Source: a virus. From it: 64,000 bases of DNA. The notes beneath the pieces are model-generated. The model had not been told where the DNA came from and searched no databases. It was given only the letters and a program-made list of their open reading frames with translations. Below, in pieces: positions 57,263 through 64,000 of the stretch (positions within the stretch are counted from its first letter, which is position 1; the number at the start of each line of letters is the position of its first letter). Location of the stretch: positions 1 to 64,000 of the IMG/VR virus record IMGVR_UViG_3300047446_000164; one strand, written 5' to 3'. The translations under genes were made by a program, and so were the position numbers.

Positions 57263-57954
57263 CGGGCGAATGCACAGAAGAGTGTTTCCTGCGCGACGTG
57301 GCCGACCACAAGATGATCGTGATCCGCGATGAGGGCGTGAATCGCCACATCCGGTTCAAGGAGCCGGGCACGAACAATCAGTATTTCGATCTGATCACCT
57401 GGCCCGGCCACCTCTGCTACACCGGCGACATGGGCACCTACGTGTTCCAACGCACCGAGGATATGTTCAGCTTCTTCCGTACGGAACGGGAATATAACCG
57501 CCAGCGCGGCCGGCGGCTGGCAATCAATCCCAGCTACTGGACCGAGAAGCTGATTGCGGTGCACGGCGGCCGCGATGGCGGCAAGGCGATGGAGTACGAC
57601 GAGGCCCAATTCCGCCGCGTGATCAATCAGTACCGCGTTGACTGGATGCGCGGCGCTAAGGCCGATGGCCTGCTCGACGTCGACGGACGCCGTGCTCTAT
57701 GGGAAGCCGTCGACGATGAGGTGTTCGGCGCGCCGGAGGACGGCGGGGTTGACCGCGCGCTGTGGGCGGCGCACGAGTTCAGTTACCGCGATGGCGACAG
57801 CACCGGCTCGCGCGGCAGTTGGCACTTCGAAGCGCTGTGGGAGCACCGGATGAAGGATTACACCTTCGGCATGGTCTGGTGCCTGTACGGCCTGGCATGG
57901 GGCATTGAGCAGTACGACACGGCCAAGCAGGCGGCCGAGGCGGTTGCAGCATGA
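57259..57954 (+). CDS. Conserved phage early protein, unknown
   Basis: A 231-residue protein starting MTGECTEECFLRDVADHKM. The N-terminal region (HIRFKEPGTNNQYFDLITW, GHLCYTGDMGTYVFQRTED) is a compact beta domain. The C-terminal half is helical. This protein occurs next to recombination genes in related phages, in my recollection. Function is unknown. Confidence 0.68.
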   Translation: MTGECTEECFLRDVADHKMIVIRDEGVNRHIRFKEPGTNNQYFDLITWPGHLCYTGDMGTYVFQRTEDMFSFFRTEREYNRQRGRRLAINPSYWTEKLIAVHGGRDGGKAMEYDEAQFRRVINQYRVDWMRGAKADGLLDVDGRRALWEAVDDEVFGAPEDGGVDRALWAAHEFSYRDGDSTGSRGSWHFEALWEHRMKDYTFGMVWCLYGLAWGIEQYDTAKQAAEAVAA

Positions 57955-58259
57955 ACGAAGAGCAGAAAACTGGCACGAAGCGCGTTTCGATGTGCATCAG
58001 TGTGCGCGGCGCACTTGGCGAGTTGCAGCGTTCCCGCAAAAAGGGCTCGTACTGGACGGATGACAACGGCAAGCCGCTGACGCGCTTGGAAGCCATAGAC
58101 GCACTGTGCGATGACCTGGCCGCTGGGCGCGAGACGCTGCCGCTTGGGAAGGACTGCGCCAACCCCTGCCCTCACGCTGATGAGGGCTGCAAGGGGTTCG
58201 ACTTCGGCAAAGGTGGCGGCTGCCCCGGCTACTGGATTGCGCCGGAGACACCGCCTTGA
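57951..58259 (+). CDS. Cysteine-rich early protein, unknown
   Basis: A 102-residue protein starting MNEEQKTGTKRVSMCISVRG. The C-terminal part has clustered cysteines (CANPCPHADEGC, GGCPGYW) that probably bind zinc. It overlaps its neighbours by four bases. No recognised domain. Confidence 0.6.
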   Translation: MNEEQKTGTKRVSMCISVRGALGELQRSRKKGSYWTDDNGKPLTRLEAIDALCDDLAAGRETLPLGKDCANPCPHADEGCKGFDFGKGGGCPGYWIAPETPP

Positions 58260-58720
58260 CCGACATCGTGTTGATGAAGGTCTCCAACATCCTCGTGCCA
58301 CACGACGAGGCTGCGGCGGCCTTCATCCAGAAAATGAAAGCCGGCGAGTTGACCCACGCCGATTTTAAACGGGTCAGGAATTACAGGTTTCACAAGAAAT
58401 ACTTCGCGCTGCTGGACTTTGCTTTTGAGCAGTGGGAGCCACGCGGCGGCCTGACCTACAAGGGCATCCCGGTGGCGAAGAACAAGGAGCGCTTCCGCAA
58501 GGATCTGATAATCCTCGCCGGCTTCTACGAGTCGACGGTGAACATCCGTAGCGAGGTGCGCCTGGAGGCGAAGAGCATTAGCTTCGCCCAGATGGACGAA
58601 ATTGAATTTGAGGCGCTGTACAGCAAAACCATTGACGTGGTGCTGCAGCGAATTTTGAAGAACTACTCGCGTGACGACTTGAATGCGGTCGTTGACGAGC
58701 TACTGCGGTTCGACCGCTGA
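58256..58720 (+). CDS. DUF1367 protein
   Basis: A 154-residue protein. I choose TTG at 58256 because it overlaps the previous stop and retains the family's N terminus (LMKVSNILVPHDEAAAAFI). FKRVRNYRFHKKYFALLDFAFEQW and RFRKDLIILAGFYE are the family signature. DUF1367 proteins occur in early regions of lambdoid phages (NinX/NinY neighbourhood); function is unknown. Confidence 0.8.
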   Translation: MTDIVLMKVSNILVPHDEAAAAFIQKMKAGELTHADFKRVRNYRFHKKYFALLDFAFEQWEPRGGLTYKGIPVAKNKERFRKDLIILAGFYESTVNIRSEVRLEAKSISFAQMDEIEFEALYSKTIDVVLQRILKNYSRDDLNAVVDELLRFDR

Positions 58721-58729
58721 AGGATGGAT

Positions 58730-59011
58730 ATGGAACAAATTCGCAACAAGATCATTCGCGTCGGCGGCGCCGAAGAAGCGATCACCGGTCGCGCCACTAT
58801 TGCCGGGATTGAAAGCGCCATCAACGCGGAAACGCTGGACACCGTGAACCTGCGCGACGGGCGTGTAATGTTGGTCGACGATCTGGGCATCAGTAAGAAA
58901 TTGCCGGTGAATGAGGTGGCCACGAAGCTGTACCACAGCGTATGCCGCAAGGGCACCACTGCCCAGATCCACGGCGACGTCGCCGTAGTGTACGACGAAG
59001 ATTTCGCTTAA
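58730..59011 (+). CDS. Small early protein, unknown
   Basis: A 93-residue protein starting MEQIRNKIIRVGGAEEA. The ATG at 58730 is best placed relative to GAAGG. It has mixed alpha/beta character. No recognised domain; it lies directly before the RdgC fusion. Confidence 0.6.
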   Translation: MEQIRNKIIRVGGAEEAITGRATIAGIESAINAETLDTVNLRDGRVMLVDDLGISKKLPVNEVATKLYHSVCRKGTTAQIHGDVAVVYDEDFA

Positions 59012-59019
59012 GGACCGCC

Positions 59020-60495
59020 ATGTTCAAAAACCTTCAGATATATCGCCTGCCGCGCAACTGGTCGATGACCGCCGAAGCGCTGGCCAGCGCCCTGTCCTCC
59101 AACACCTTCACGCCTGCCAGCAGCAACGAGCTGCTGCGCGAAGGCTGGGCTCCGCCGCGCGCCGCCGGCCAGCTGGTGCACGCCGTGAACGGTCAGTTCT
59201 TGATCAAGCTGCAGAGCGAGAAGAAGCTGCTGCCGGCGACGGTGATCAACCAGGTGGCTGCCGACCGCGCCGCCGAGATGGAAGAGGCCCAGGGCTTCGC
59301 GCCAGGCAAGAAGGCGATGAAGGAACTAAAGGAGCGCGTCGCCGACGAACTGCTGCCGCGCGCGTTCTCTATCGCCAGCACCACCCTCGCCTGGATCGAT
59401 CCGAAAAGTGGTTGGCTGGTAGTGGATGCGGCCAGCCCGTCGAAGGCGGACAACGTGATCAAGTTGCTGCTAAAGGCGGTCGACCGGATGCCGCTGGAAA
59501 GCCTGCGCGTGCAGCGCTCGCCGGTCGGCGTGATGACCGAATGGCTGCAAACCGACGAGGCGCCGGCCGGCTTCACGGTCGACCAGGACGCCACGCTGCG
59601 CGCCACCGGCGAGAGCAAGGCGCAGGTCCAGTACAAGCGCCACACGCTGGGCGGTGCCGAGGTCGCGGAACACATCAAGGCCGGCAAGCAGTGCACGCGC
59701 CTGGCCATGACGTGGGACAGCAAGATCAGCTTCGTGCTGGACGAGAGCCTCGCGGTCAAGTCGGTGAAGCTGCTGGACGTGCTGACGGAAGATTCGCGTG
59801 GCTCGATCCGCAACGACGACGAGCGCTTCGACGGCGACTTCGCGCTGATGACCGGCGAGCTGGCCAAGCTGATGGCCGACTTGGTCGAGGCGCTGGGCGG
59901 CGAGGTGACGATGGATGCGCCGGGCGAGCAGAAGTCGGCGCCGGCACGCGTCAGCCAGCAGAAGCTGGAGCGCGCGGTAGGCCTGTCGGCCGAGCTGTAC
60001 AAGGTCCGTGCCATGCACCGCGACGTGCTGGCCGACCTGTACGAGCAGACCGTGCAACCGTACATCGACCGCGTGCGTGAGCAGATGGCTGTCAGCAGTG
60101 AAGACGCGATCAAGGCGGCGCTCGTGCTGGCCAATGCCTTGCCCACTGGCTCCACCTCCGCGCAGATGATGCTGGTGGCAGCCGTCGAAATCGTGGAGCC
60201 GACGCAGCGCGCGGCCAAGGGTGATGAGCCGGTGCGGGCGCAGCGCCCGGTAAATGCTCACGGCCTGGAAGACCAGCCCGCCGGCGACGGCAGCGCCAGC
60301 GATCCGCTGTACGACCAGGCCGTGGCCGTGGTGCGCACCAATCAGCGCGCATCGATATCGCTGATCCAGCGCCACCTGCGGATCGGCTACAACCGGGCGG
60401 CGCGGCTGCTGGAGGCGATGGAAGGATCGGTCGTCGGGCCGGCAGGGTTGAATGGCAACCGCGAATTGATACCTAAGCAGGCGGTGAGTCGCTAA
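59020..60495 (+). CDS. RdgC-FtsK gamma domain fusion
   Basis: A 491-residue protein. Residues 1-300 match RdgC: MFKNLQIYRLPRNWSMTAEAL, FIKLQSEKKLLPATVIN (FLIKLQ), FSIASTTLAWIDPKSGWLVV, LALMTGEL-like FALMTGELAKLMADLVEALG. RdgC forms a DNA-encircling ring that restrains RecA. Residues 428-487 (DPLYDQAVAVVRTNQRASIS, LIQRHLRIGYNRAARLLEAM, GPAGLNGNREL) match the FtsK/SpoIIIE gamma winged helix, which reads polar KOPS sequences. I know of no standard protein with this combination, so it could target RdgC to defined DNA sites. Confidence 0.85.
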   Translation: MFKNLQIYRLPRNWSMTAEALASALSSNTFTPASSNELLREGWAPPRAAGQLVHAVNGQFLIKLQSEKKLLPATVINQVAADRAAEMEEAQGFAPGKKAMKELKERVADELLPRAFSIASTTLAWIDPKSGWLVVDAASPSKADNVIKLLLKAVDRMPLESLRVQRSPVGVMTEWLQTDEAPAGFTVDQDATLRATGESKAQVQYKRHTLGGAEVAEHIKAGKQCTRLAMTWDSKISFVLDESLAVKSVKLLDVLTEDSRGSIRNDDERFDGDFALMTGELAKLMADLVEALGGEVTMDAPGEQKSAPARVSQQKLERAVGLSAELYKVRAMHRDVLADLYEQTVQPYIDRVREQMAVSSEDAIKAALVLANALPTGSTSAQMMLVAAVEIVEPTQRAAKGDEPVRAQRPVNAHGLEDQPAGDGSASDPLYDQAVAVVRTNQRASISLIQRHLRIGYNRAARLLEAMEGSVVGPAGLNGNRELIPKQAVSR

Positions 60496-60512
60496 TTACC
60501 GCTCGTCCAGAA

Positions 60513-61202
60513 CTATTTAGCTTCCGATTTCATTGGGGTAAGACTGAACCACGAAGGGGTTAGATCGCCAGGAGTGAGTCCATTGATGGAGAACGTGAAC
60601 GTGAATAAGAATGTCCAGAAAATGAACAGTGCGATTCCAATGTATATCGGAATTCGGCTCACGGAAGGCTTCCATAAAATAAGGAGGTCAATGATCTTCC
60701 CTAGCCACGTCGGTTCGCGCCTTATGAGTTCTTTTTTGGTCTCTGTCTTGACGGCGCCCCTGACTTGCGACAACAAGTCACTCGCACGGGCTGGATGGCA
60801 GTTCGCGGCCAGGAGAATAGCAGCTTCCTCTGCACTGAGATCCTTGCCGTCAGCAGTGAAGAACTGTGTTACTCGCGGGTGGTCTTTCAACTCATCCAAC
60901 AACCAAACCTCGACCGTCTTTGATGCCCTCTCCCATCGCATTTGCCAGTACTTGGAGCCCGCCGCCATGCAAACCTGCGCCCACGAAGTCACTACGCCGA
61001 TTAGGCAAACGGCAAAGCTAATTACCGGGGCTGCCGCACCACCAGACTGAATAAGGCCCGCAATAAGCACGCCTTGGAAAATCATAAAGAAATTGTTTCG
61101 TTGCGTCAGTTGACTGATCTCAAACTCTCGCTGGCGTAAGGCTAGCTCAAGCGCTCGATCAAGACTTCCCATCGCAGAGAGCTTTTCTTCGGTAGTGGCC
61201 AC
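60513..61202 (-). CDS. Membrane protein, RipA-like
   Basis: A 229-residue protein with about three to four transmembrane helices (near residues 35-58, 60-82 and 185-210). The N terminus is a cytoplasmic helix. The start may be GTG at 61202 or ATG at 61172. It resembles the RipA-type octameric membrane proteins by layout, with low certainty. It is leftward inside the rightward early operon, so it is expressed separately, perhaps in the lysogen, and could be a defence gene. Confidence 0.6.
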   Translation of the reverse strand: MATTEEKLSAMGSLDRALELALRQREFEISQLTQRNNFFMIFQGVLIAGLIQSGGAAAPVISFAVCLIGVVTSWAQVCMAAGSKYWQMRWERASKTVEVWLLDELKDHPRVTQFFTADGKDLSAEEAAILLAANCHPARASDLLSQVRGAVKTETKKELIRREPTWLGKIIDLLILWKPSVSRIPIYIGIALFIFWTFLFTFTFSINGLTPGDLTPSWFSLTPMKSEAK

Positions 61203-61241
61203 GGATCACCCAATTTTAATTGTTAATAGGAAAATAATAAC

Positions 61242-62021
61242 ATGAGCAAGGAGCACTCAGTCCTCTTCAGCACGCCAATGATCCAAGCGCTGCTCGATGG
61301 CAGCAAGACCCAAACGCGCCGCGTGGTGAAGCTGCGCGAGCTGGCCGGAGACTACTTCGAAGGCGGCGCCGCCGGCGTCGAGTTCGACGGCTTCCGTATT
61401 CCGCGCAATAGTGGACCGGCCCCGGCGCAATTAAGTGCCGAGGCTGTCGGCGGCGGTGCCTTCCTCAGCGAGGAACTGTATTGCCCATACGGTCAGCCAG
61501 GCGAAAGGATTTGGGCGCGTGAGACCTTCTACGCCTACGGCCACTGGGAAACGCGCTTCAGCGCGAAGAAGAAGCGCGACGAATGGCACTTCATCGATAT
61601 GACTATCGAATGCGACCGCCGCTACCAGTACGCGGCGGACAATCCGGGCCTGCCGCTAACGACCGGGCGCGGCGGTGCCCTGCCTGGGTGGCACAAACGC
61701 CCGGCCATCTTCATGCCGCGCGCGGCATGCCGGATCCTGCTGGACATCACCGCCGTGCGTGTCGAGCGGTTGAACGACTGCAGCGAATCAGACGCGCTGG
61801 CGGAGGGCATTAGCACCGTGCGCAACGCTGAGTGGGATGCCGCGCATTTTCCCGAATGGAAGCGCGAATTCGACGCCGTGTGCGCGCGCGGCAATAAGCC
61901 TCCAATCGGCCCGATGCCGAGCCAGACGTATGCGGCACTTTGGGAGTCGATCAACGGCGCCGGCAGCTGGGCGGCAAATCCATGGGTGTGGTGCGTCGAA
62001 TTTAGCCGGGTGCTGCCATGA
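61242..62021 (+). CDS. Phage protein with ASCH-like N terminus
   Basis: A 259-residue protein starting MSKEHSVLFSTPMIQALLDG then SKTQTRRVVKLRE. This N-terminal segment is common to phage proteins with an ASCH/PUA-like RNA-binding fold. The C-terminal section is Trp-rich (YAALWESINGAGSW). Its role is unknown. It resumes the rightward early operon after the inserted membrane gene. Confidence 0.65.
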   Translation: MSKEHSVLFSTPMIQALLDGSKTQTRRVVKLRELAGDYFEGGAAGVEFDGFRIPRNSGPAPAQLSAEAVGGGAFLSEELYCPYGQPGERIWARETFYAYGHWETRFSAKKKRDEWHFIDMTIECDRRYQYAADNPGLPLTTGRGGALPGWHKRPAIFMPRAACRILLDITAVRVERLNDCSESDALAEGISTVRNAEWDAAHFPEWKREFDAVCARGNKPPIGPMPSQTYAALWESINGAGSWAANPWVWCVEFSRVLP

Positions 62022-62398
62022 AGGAAGCTCACGATCACCACCGTGTCAGCCCGGAAGGTAAAAAGCTCGGATCGATATCAGCCAAACTTGCCGACAGCGA
62101 GTGCGCCGCGCTGGCACGCGAGGGTGAGGACGACGAACGCTGCAAGTCCTGCGCCTTCCGCGCCGGCACGGTGCCGAACGGATGTCTGCAAACACAGCTC
62201 GATGTGATGAAGGCTGTGGCAGAGGACATCCCGTTCATGTGTCACCAGCACCTGGACCGGCGCGGCCGGCCATCGAAGATATGCCACGGCTGGTTCGCCG
62301 CGCGACGCGTGGTCGGCCGAATCGAGGCGGCAACGGGCAGGAAAATGCCGATGGCGCCATATGAATTTTCACCACCTGACCAACAGGAGACGCTGTGA
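62018..62398 (+). CDS. Cysteine-containing early protein, unknown
   Basis: A 126-residue protein starting MKEAHDHHRVSPEGKKLG. Cysteines in CKSCAFR, NGCLQTQLD, FMCHQH and KICHGW probably bind a metal. It overlaps the previous stop by four bases. No recognised domain. Confidence 0.6.
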   Translation: MKEAHDHHRVSPEGKKLGSISAKLADSECAALAREGEDDERCKSCAFRAGTVPNGCLQTQLDVMKAVAEDIPFMCHQHLDRRGRPSKICHGWFAARRVVGRIEAATGRKMPMAPYEFSPPDQQETL

Positions 62399-62517
62399 AC
62401 GAAGACCTGCAAGCCCCGATACAGAGCGATGCGCACTGCCGGTGCCGCGCATGGCAGATCATCGCCCTGCTCTACGGCTTGGCGGCGGTGGCCAACCTCT
62501 GGTGGTGGGTGTCGTGA
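62395..62517 (+). CDS. Single-pass membrane microprotein
   Basis: A 40-residue protein with GTG start. A Cys-rich N terminus (HCRCRAW) precedes a hydrophobic helix (IIALLYGLAAVANLWWW). Overlaps at both ends (GTGA). Function is unknown. Confidence 0.55.
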   Translation: MNEDLQAPIQSDAHCRCRAWQIIALLYGLAAVANLWWWVS

Positions 62518-62747
62518 GCGCGCGCGACGCAATGCCACAGCCGACGGCGCGCGACCTGGCCGAGCAGCACGACATGCGCATCCACCGCGCAAAGCAGCGC
62601 TGCCGGCCGATCCTGCACGCTGGCACGAAGAAGTTCATCGCCGGCTTCTGCTGGCACAAGGGCGACGACGAGATGGTCGTCTACCTGGAGGGCGTGCCTG
62701 GGAAGGTACGTCCGTGTGAAGTAACGATTATTGAGGAAGCAACATGA
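62514..62747 (+). CDS. Small early protein, unknown
   Basis: A 77-residue protein with GTG start (VSARDAMPQPTARDLAEQH). It is basic and mixed alpha/beta, with FIAGFCWHKGDDEMVVYLEG as a compact core. No recognised domain; overlaps both neighbours. Confidence 0.58.
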   Translation: MSARDAMPQPTARDLAEQHDMRIHRAKQRCRPILHAGTKKFIAGFCWHKGDDEMVVYLEGVPGKVRPCEVTIIEEAT

Positions 62748-63772
62748 ACGAGAAAACTACGGCAGCGCCGAAGCACGACAGCTTGCGCGACCTGATCGGC
62801 CAAGCCATCAGCGACGAGATCGCCGCCGGCGCCGAACAGCCCGACTGGTACGACAGTCGAGAGATCGACCGGCTGGCCGACGCGGTGATGGCCGTGCTGC
62901 CGAAGCGCCACACCACCCCGTCGCCTGAACTGCGTGCGGCGCTGGACGAGGCGGCGAAGACTGGCGCAACCGTAACCGAGCTGCCGGGCGGCGGCCTAGT
63001 CTTCATAAATCGCGGTGAGCAGCTGGAAGATGGTCCCGAGTTGAACTGTCCAGCATGCGGAGGCAGCGGCCATGCCGATGATGCACGCGGCGCGGCAACT
63101 GAGGGGGCTGATGACGCATTTGCCGCATTCTGTGATCGTGAGGGTTACCCGAGTGATGGGCCATTCGACGCCGCGCTGCGCAAGGCTTTCGACGCTGGCC
63201 AGGCCACCATACCGCCAGCAGATGCAGCGCCAGTGAATGGGGAGAAGCTGCGAGCGCAGGGTCGCGCCGAAGCGCTAGCAATCCTGATGGGACTGAGCGC
63301 CGAGGGCGGAATTGATGCATACACCGGCTGGAGTAAGCCAGTAGGCCCGGAAGATGAAGGCGATGCCTACTGGGATGAGCCGAAGCTTCGCGAACTGTTC
63401 GCAGTTGATGGCACTCTGGCCGACATGATGAACAAAGCCGAGGCGGAGCACTACCAATACCTAGGCATGCAGCAAGAAGCCGAGCACGCCAAGAATTTGG
63501 CATCCAACATGCACAACAGCGGCAAAGTGCGCGACGTGCTGGCAAAGGCTGGCGAGTTCGGCCTCATCGCCGATCTGTGCCACGACGCCCAGCCATCCAC
63601 CGCGCAGGGTGATGCGATGGGCCATCAATCGGCGCCGACCGCGCAGCAAGAGCGCGCCTGGTACAAGGACTGGCTCGCCGGCCTGGACGGCGATCTCACG
63701 GTCGACCAAATCGAGTTCGGCCGGCGCGTGTGGGCTGAGCGCGCTCGCCGCGCGGCGGAAGGTGGTGTGTGA
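62744..63772 (+). CDS. Large early protein, unknown
   Basis: A 342-residue acidic protein starting MNEKTTAAPKHDSLRDLIGQ. It has a possible metal cluster (NCPACGGSGH, a CxxCxGxG half-module) around residue 100, then helical segments. The C terminus (YKDWLAGLDGDLTVDQIEFG, RRVWAERA) resembles short phage modules. No recognised domain. The composition changes in the middle suggest a mosaic gene. Confidence 0.6.
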   Translation: MNEKTTAAPKHDSLRDLIGQAISDEIAAGAEQPDWYDSREIDRLADAVMAVLPKRHTTPSPELRAALDEAAKTGATVTELPGGGLVFINRGEQLEDGPELNCPACGGSGHADDARGAATEGADDAFAAFCDREGYPSDGPFDAALRKAFDAGQATIPPADAAPVNGEKLRAQGRAEALAILMGLSAEGGIDAYTGWSKPVGPEDEGDAYWDEPKLRELFAVDGTLADMMNKAEAEHYQYLGMQQEAEHAKNLASNMHNSGKVRDVLAKAGEFGLIADLCHDAQPSTAQGDAMGHQSAPTAQQERAWYKDWLAGLDGDLTVDQIEFGRRVWAERARRAAEGGV

Positions 63773-64000
63773 TGCCGGCGCCGGACTACACCCCGAAGGT
63801 CCCAATGACTGAAGCGCAGCGAGAACAGCTGCGCAGCGTTGTCACGCGACCAGTCACGCTCGACGACGTGCTGTATGGCATCCAGGTCCTGGCGGATAAG
63901 GTCGAGCGACTGGAAGCGGTCATTGCGCCGCGCCGCTCGCCGCTTGCGCTAGATCCGGATGACATCGCCCGCACGATGGCCATGCTGCGGAGCGCACGCC
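63772..64000 (+). CDS. Partial early protein, cut by window edge
   Basis: The ATG at 63772 overlaps the preceding stop. The visible 76 residues begin MPAPDYTPKVPMTEAQREQL and contain a basic helix and a hydrophobic helix (VLYGIQVLADKVERLEAV). It continues off the right edge. Function is unknown. Confidence 0.55.
   Translation, partial: MPAPDYTPKVPMTEAQREQLRSVVTRPVTLDDVLYGIQVLADKVERLEAVIAPRRSPLALDPDDIARTMAMLRSAR

Noticed and set aside
1-64000. tRNA genes, CRISPR arrays, insertion sequences, integrase and attachment site
   Set aside because: I looked for each and saw none. No regularly spaced repeats, no transposase motifs and no tyrosine or serine recombinase signature are present, so the prophage ends are not defined here.

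Overview
The window is almost entirely one lambdoid siphoprophage in a GC-rich betaproteobacterium, most likely of the Oxalobacteraceae (Massilia, Duganella or Janthinobacterium type). The host call rests on two exported proteins with PEP-CTERM sorting tails and on the overall gene content; it is an inference. No integrase, tRNA or attachment site is visible. The right end is cut inside the early operon. The left end of the prophage probably lies within the first 1.7 kb, where an SOS-associated peptidase gene with a perfect LexA box and a PEP-CTERM gene sit beside the lysis genes.

Layout, left to right. 1-1.7 kb: SOS gene pair and a PEP-CTERM gene. 1.7-29.9 kb, all leftward: the late operon, read from right to left as two small phage genes, [a rightward island at 28.1-29.3 kb], a small protein, a metallopeptidase, TerS, TerL, portal, MuF-type head protein, scaffold, P22-like coat, an SGNH hydrolase, connectors, tail terminator, tail tube, G/GT chaperones with a -1 frameshift site, a 1,676-residue tape measure, tail tip, glycine-rich fibre, holin, endolysin and spanins. 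A late promoter followed at once by a terminator (29.9 kb) precedes it. 30.3-31.4 kb: a rightward secreted H-type-lectin protein. 31.4-46.5 kb, leftward: the replication-side early operon, with Cro, Rha-type regulator, a C5 methyltransferase with about ten internal repeats, a TGT-like enzyme, NinG, a helicase-methyltransferase fusion, DUF1376 protein, DnaC-like loader and, last, a Q-like zinc protein. Rightward single genes are inserted between its leftward genes.

46.5-52.0 kb: the immunity region. CI is followed by exported or membrane genes, a second PEP-CTERM gene and a HigB-HigA-SecB-like toxin-antitoxin-chaperone triplet. Both ends carry the same operator pair, with core AGTCNGACT twice at 25-bp spacing over a strong sigma-70 promoter. 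One pair drives the leftward cro operon and the other drives the rightward operon. 52.0-64.0 kb, rightward: the recombination-side early operon, with tiny membrane proteins, a 127-nt predicted structured RNA, ERF annealing protein, YqaJ exonuclease with a long coiled-coil tail, KTSC protein, DUF1367 protein, an RdgC-FtsK-gamma fusion, a leftward membrane-protein gene and several unknown phage proteins.

Taken together, CI would hold both early operons off through the two operator pairs. On induction Cro, replication and recombination genes are expressed, the Q-like protein then lets RNA polymerase pass the terminator at 29.9 kb, and the capsid, tail and lysis genes follow. The most interesting items are the duplicated operator modules, the TAC triplet, the insertion cassettes whose extended -10 elements share a base with an opposing start codon, the RdgC-FtsK-gamma fusion, the structured RNA, and the lectin, TGT-like and SGNH accessory enzymes. 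All family assignments are from reading the sequence and are not database-verified.
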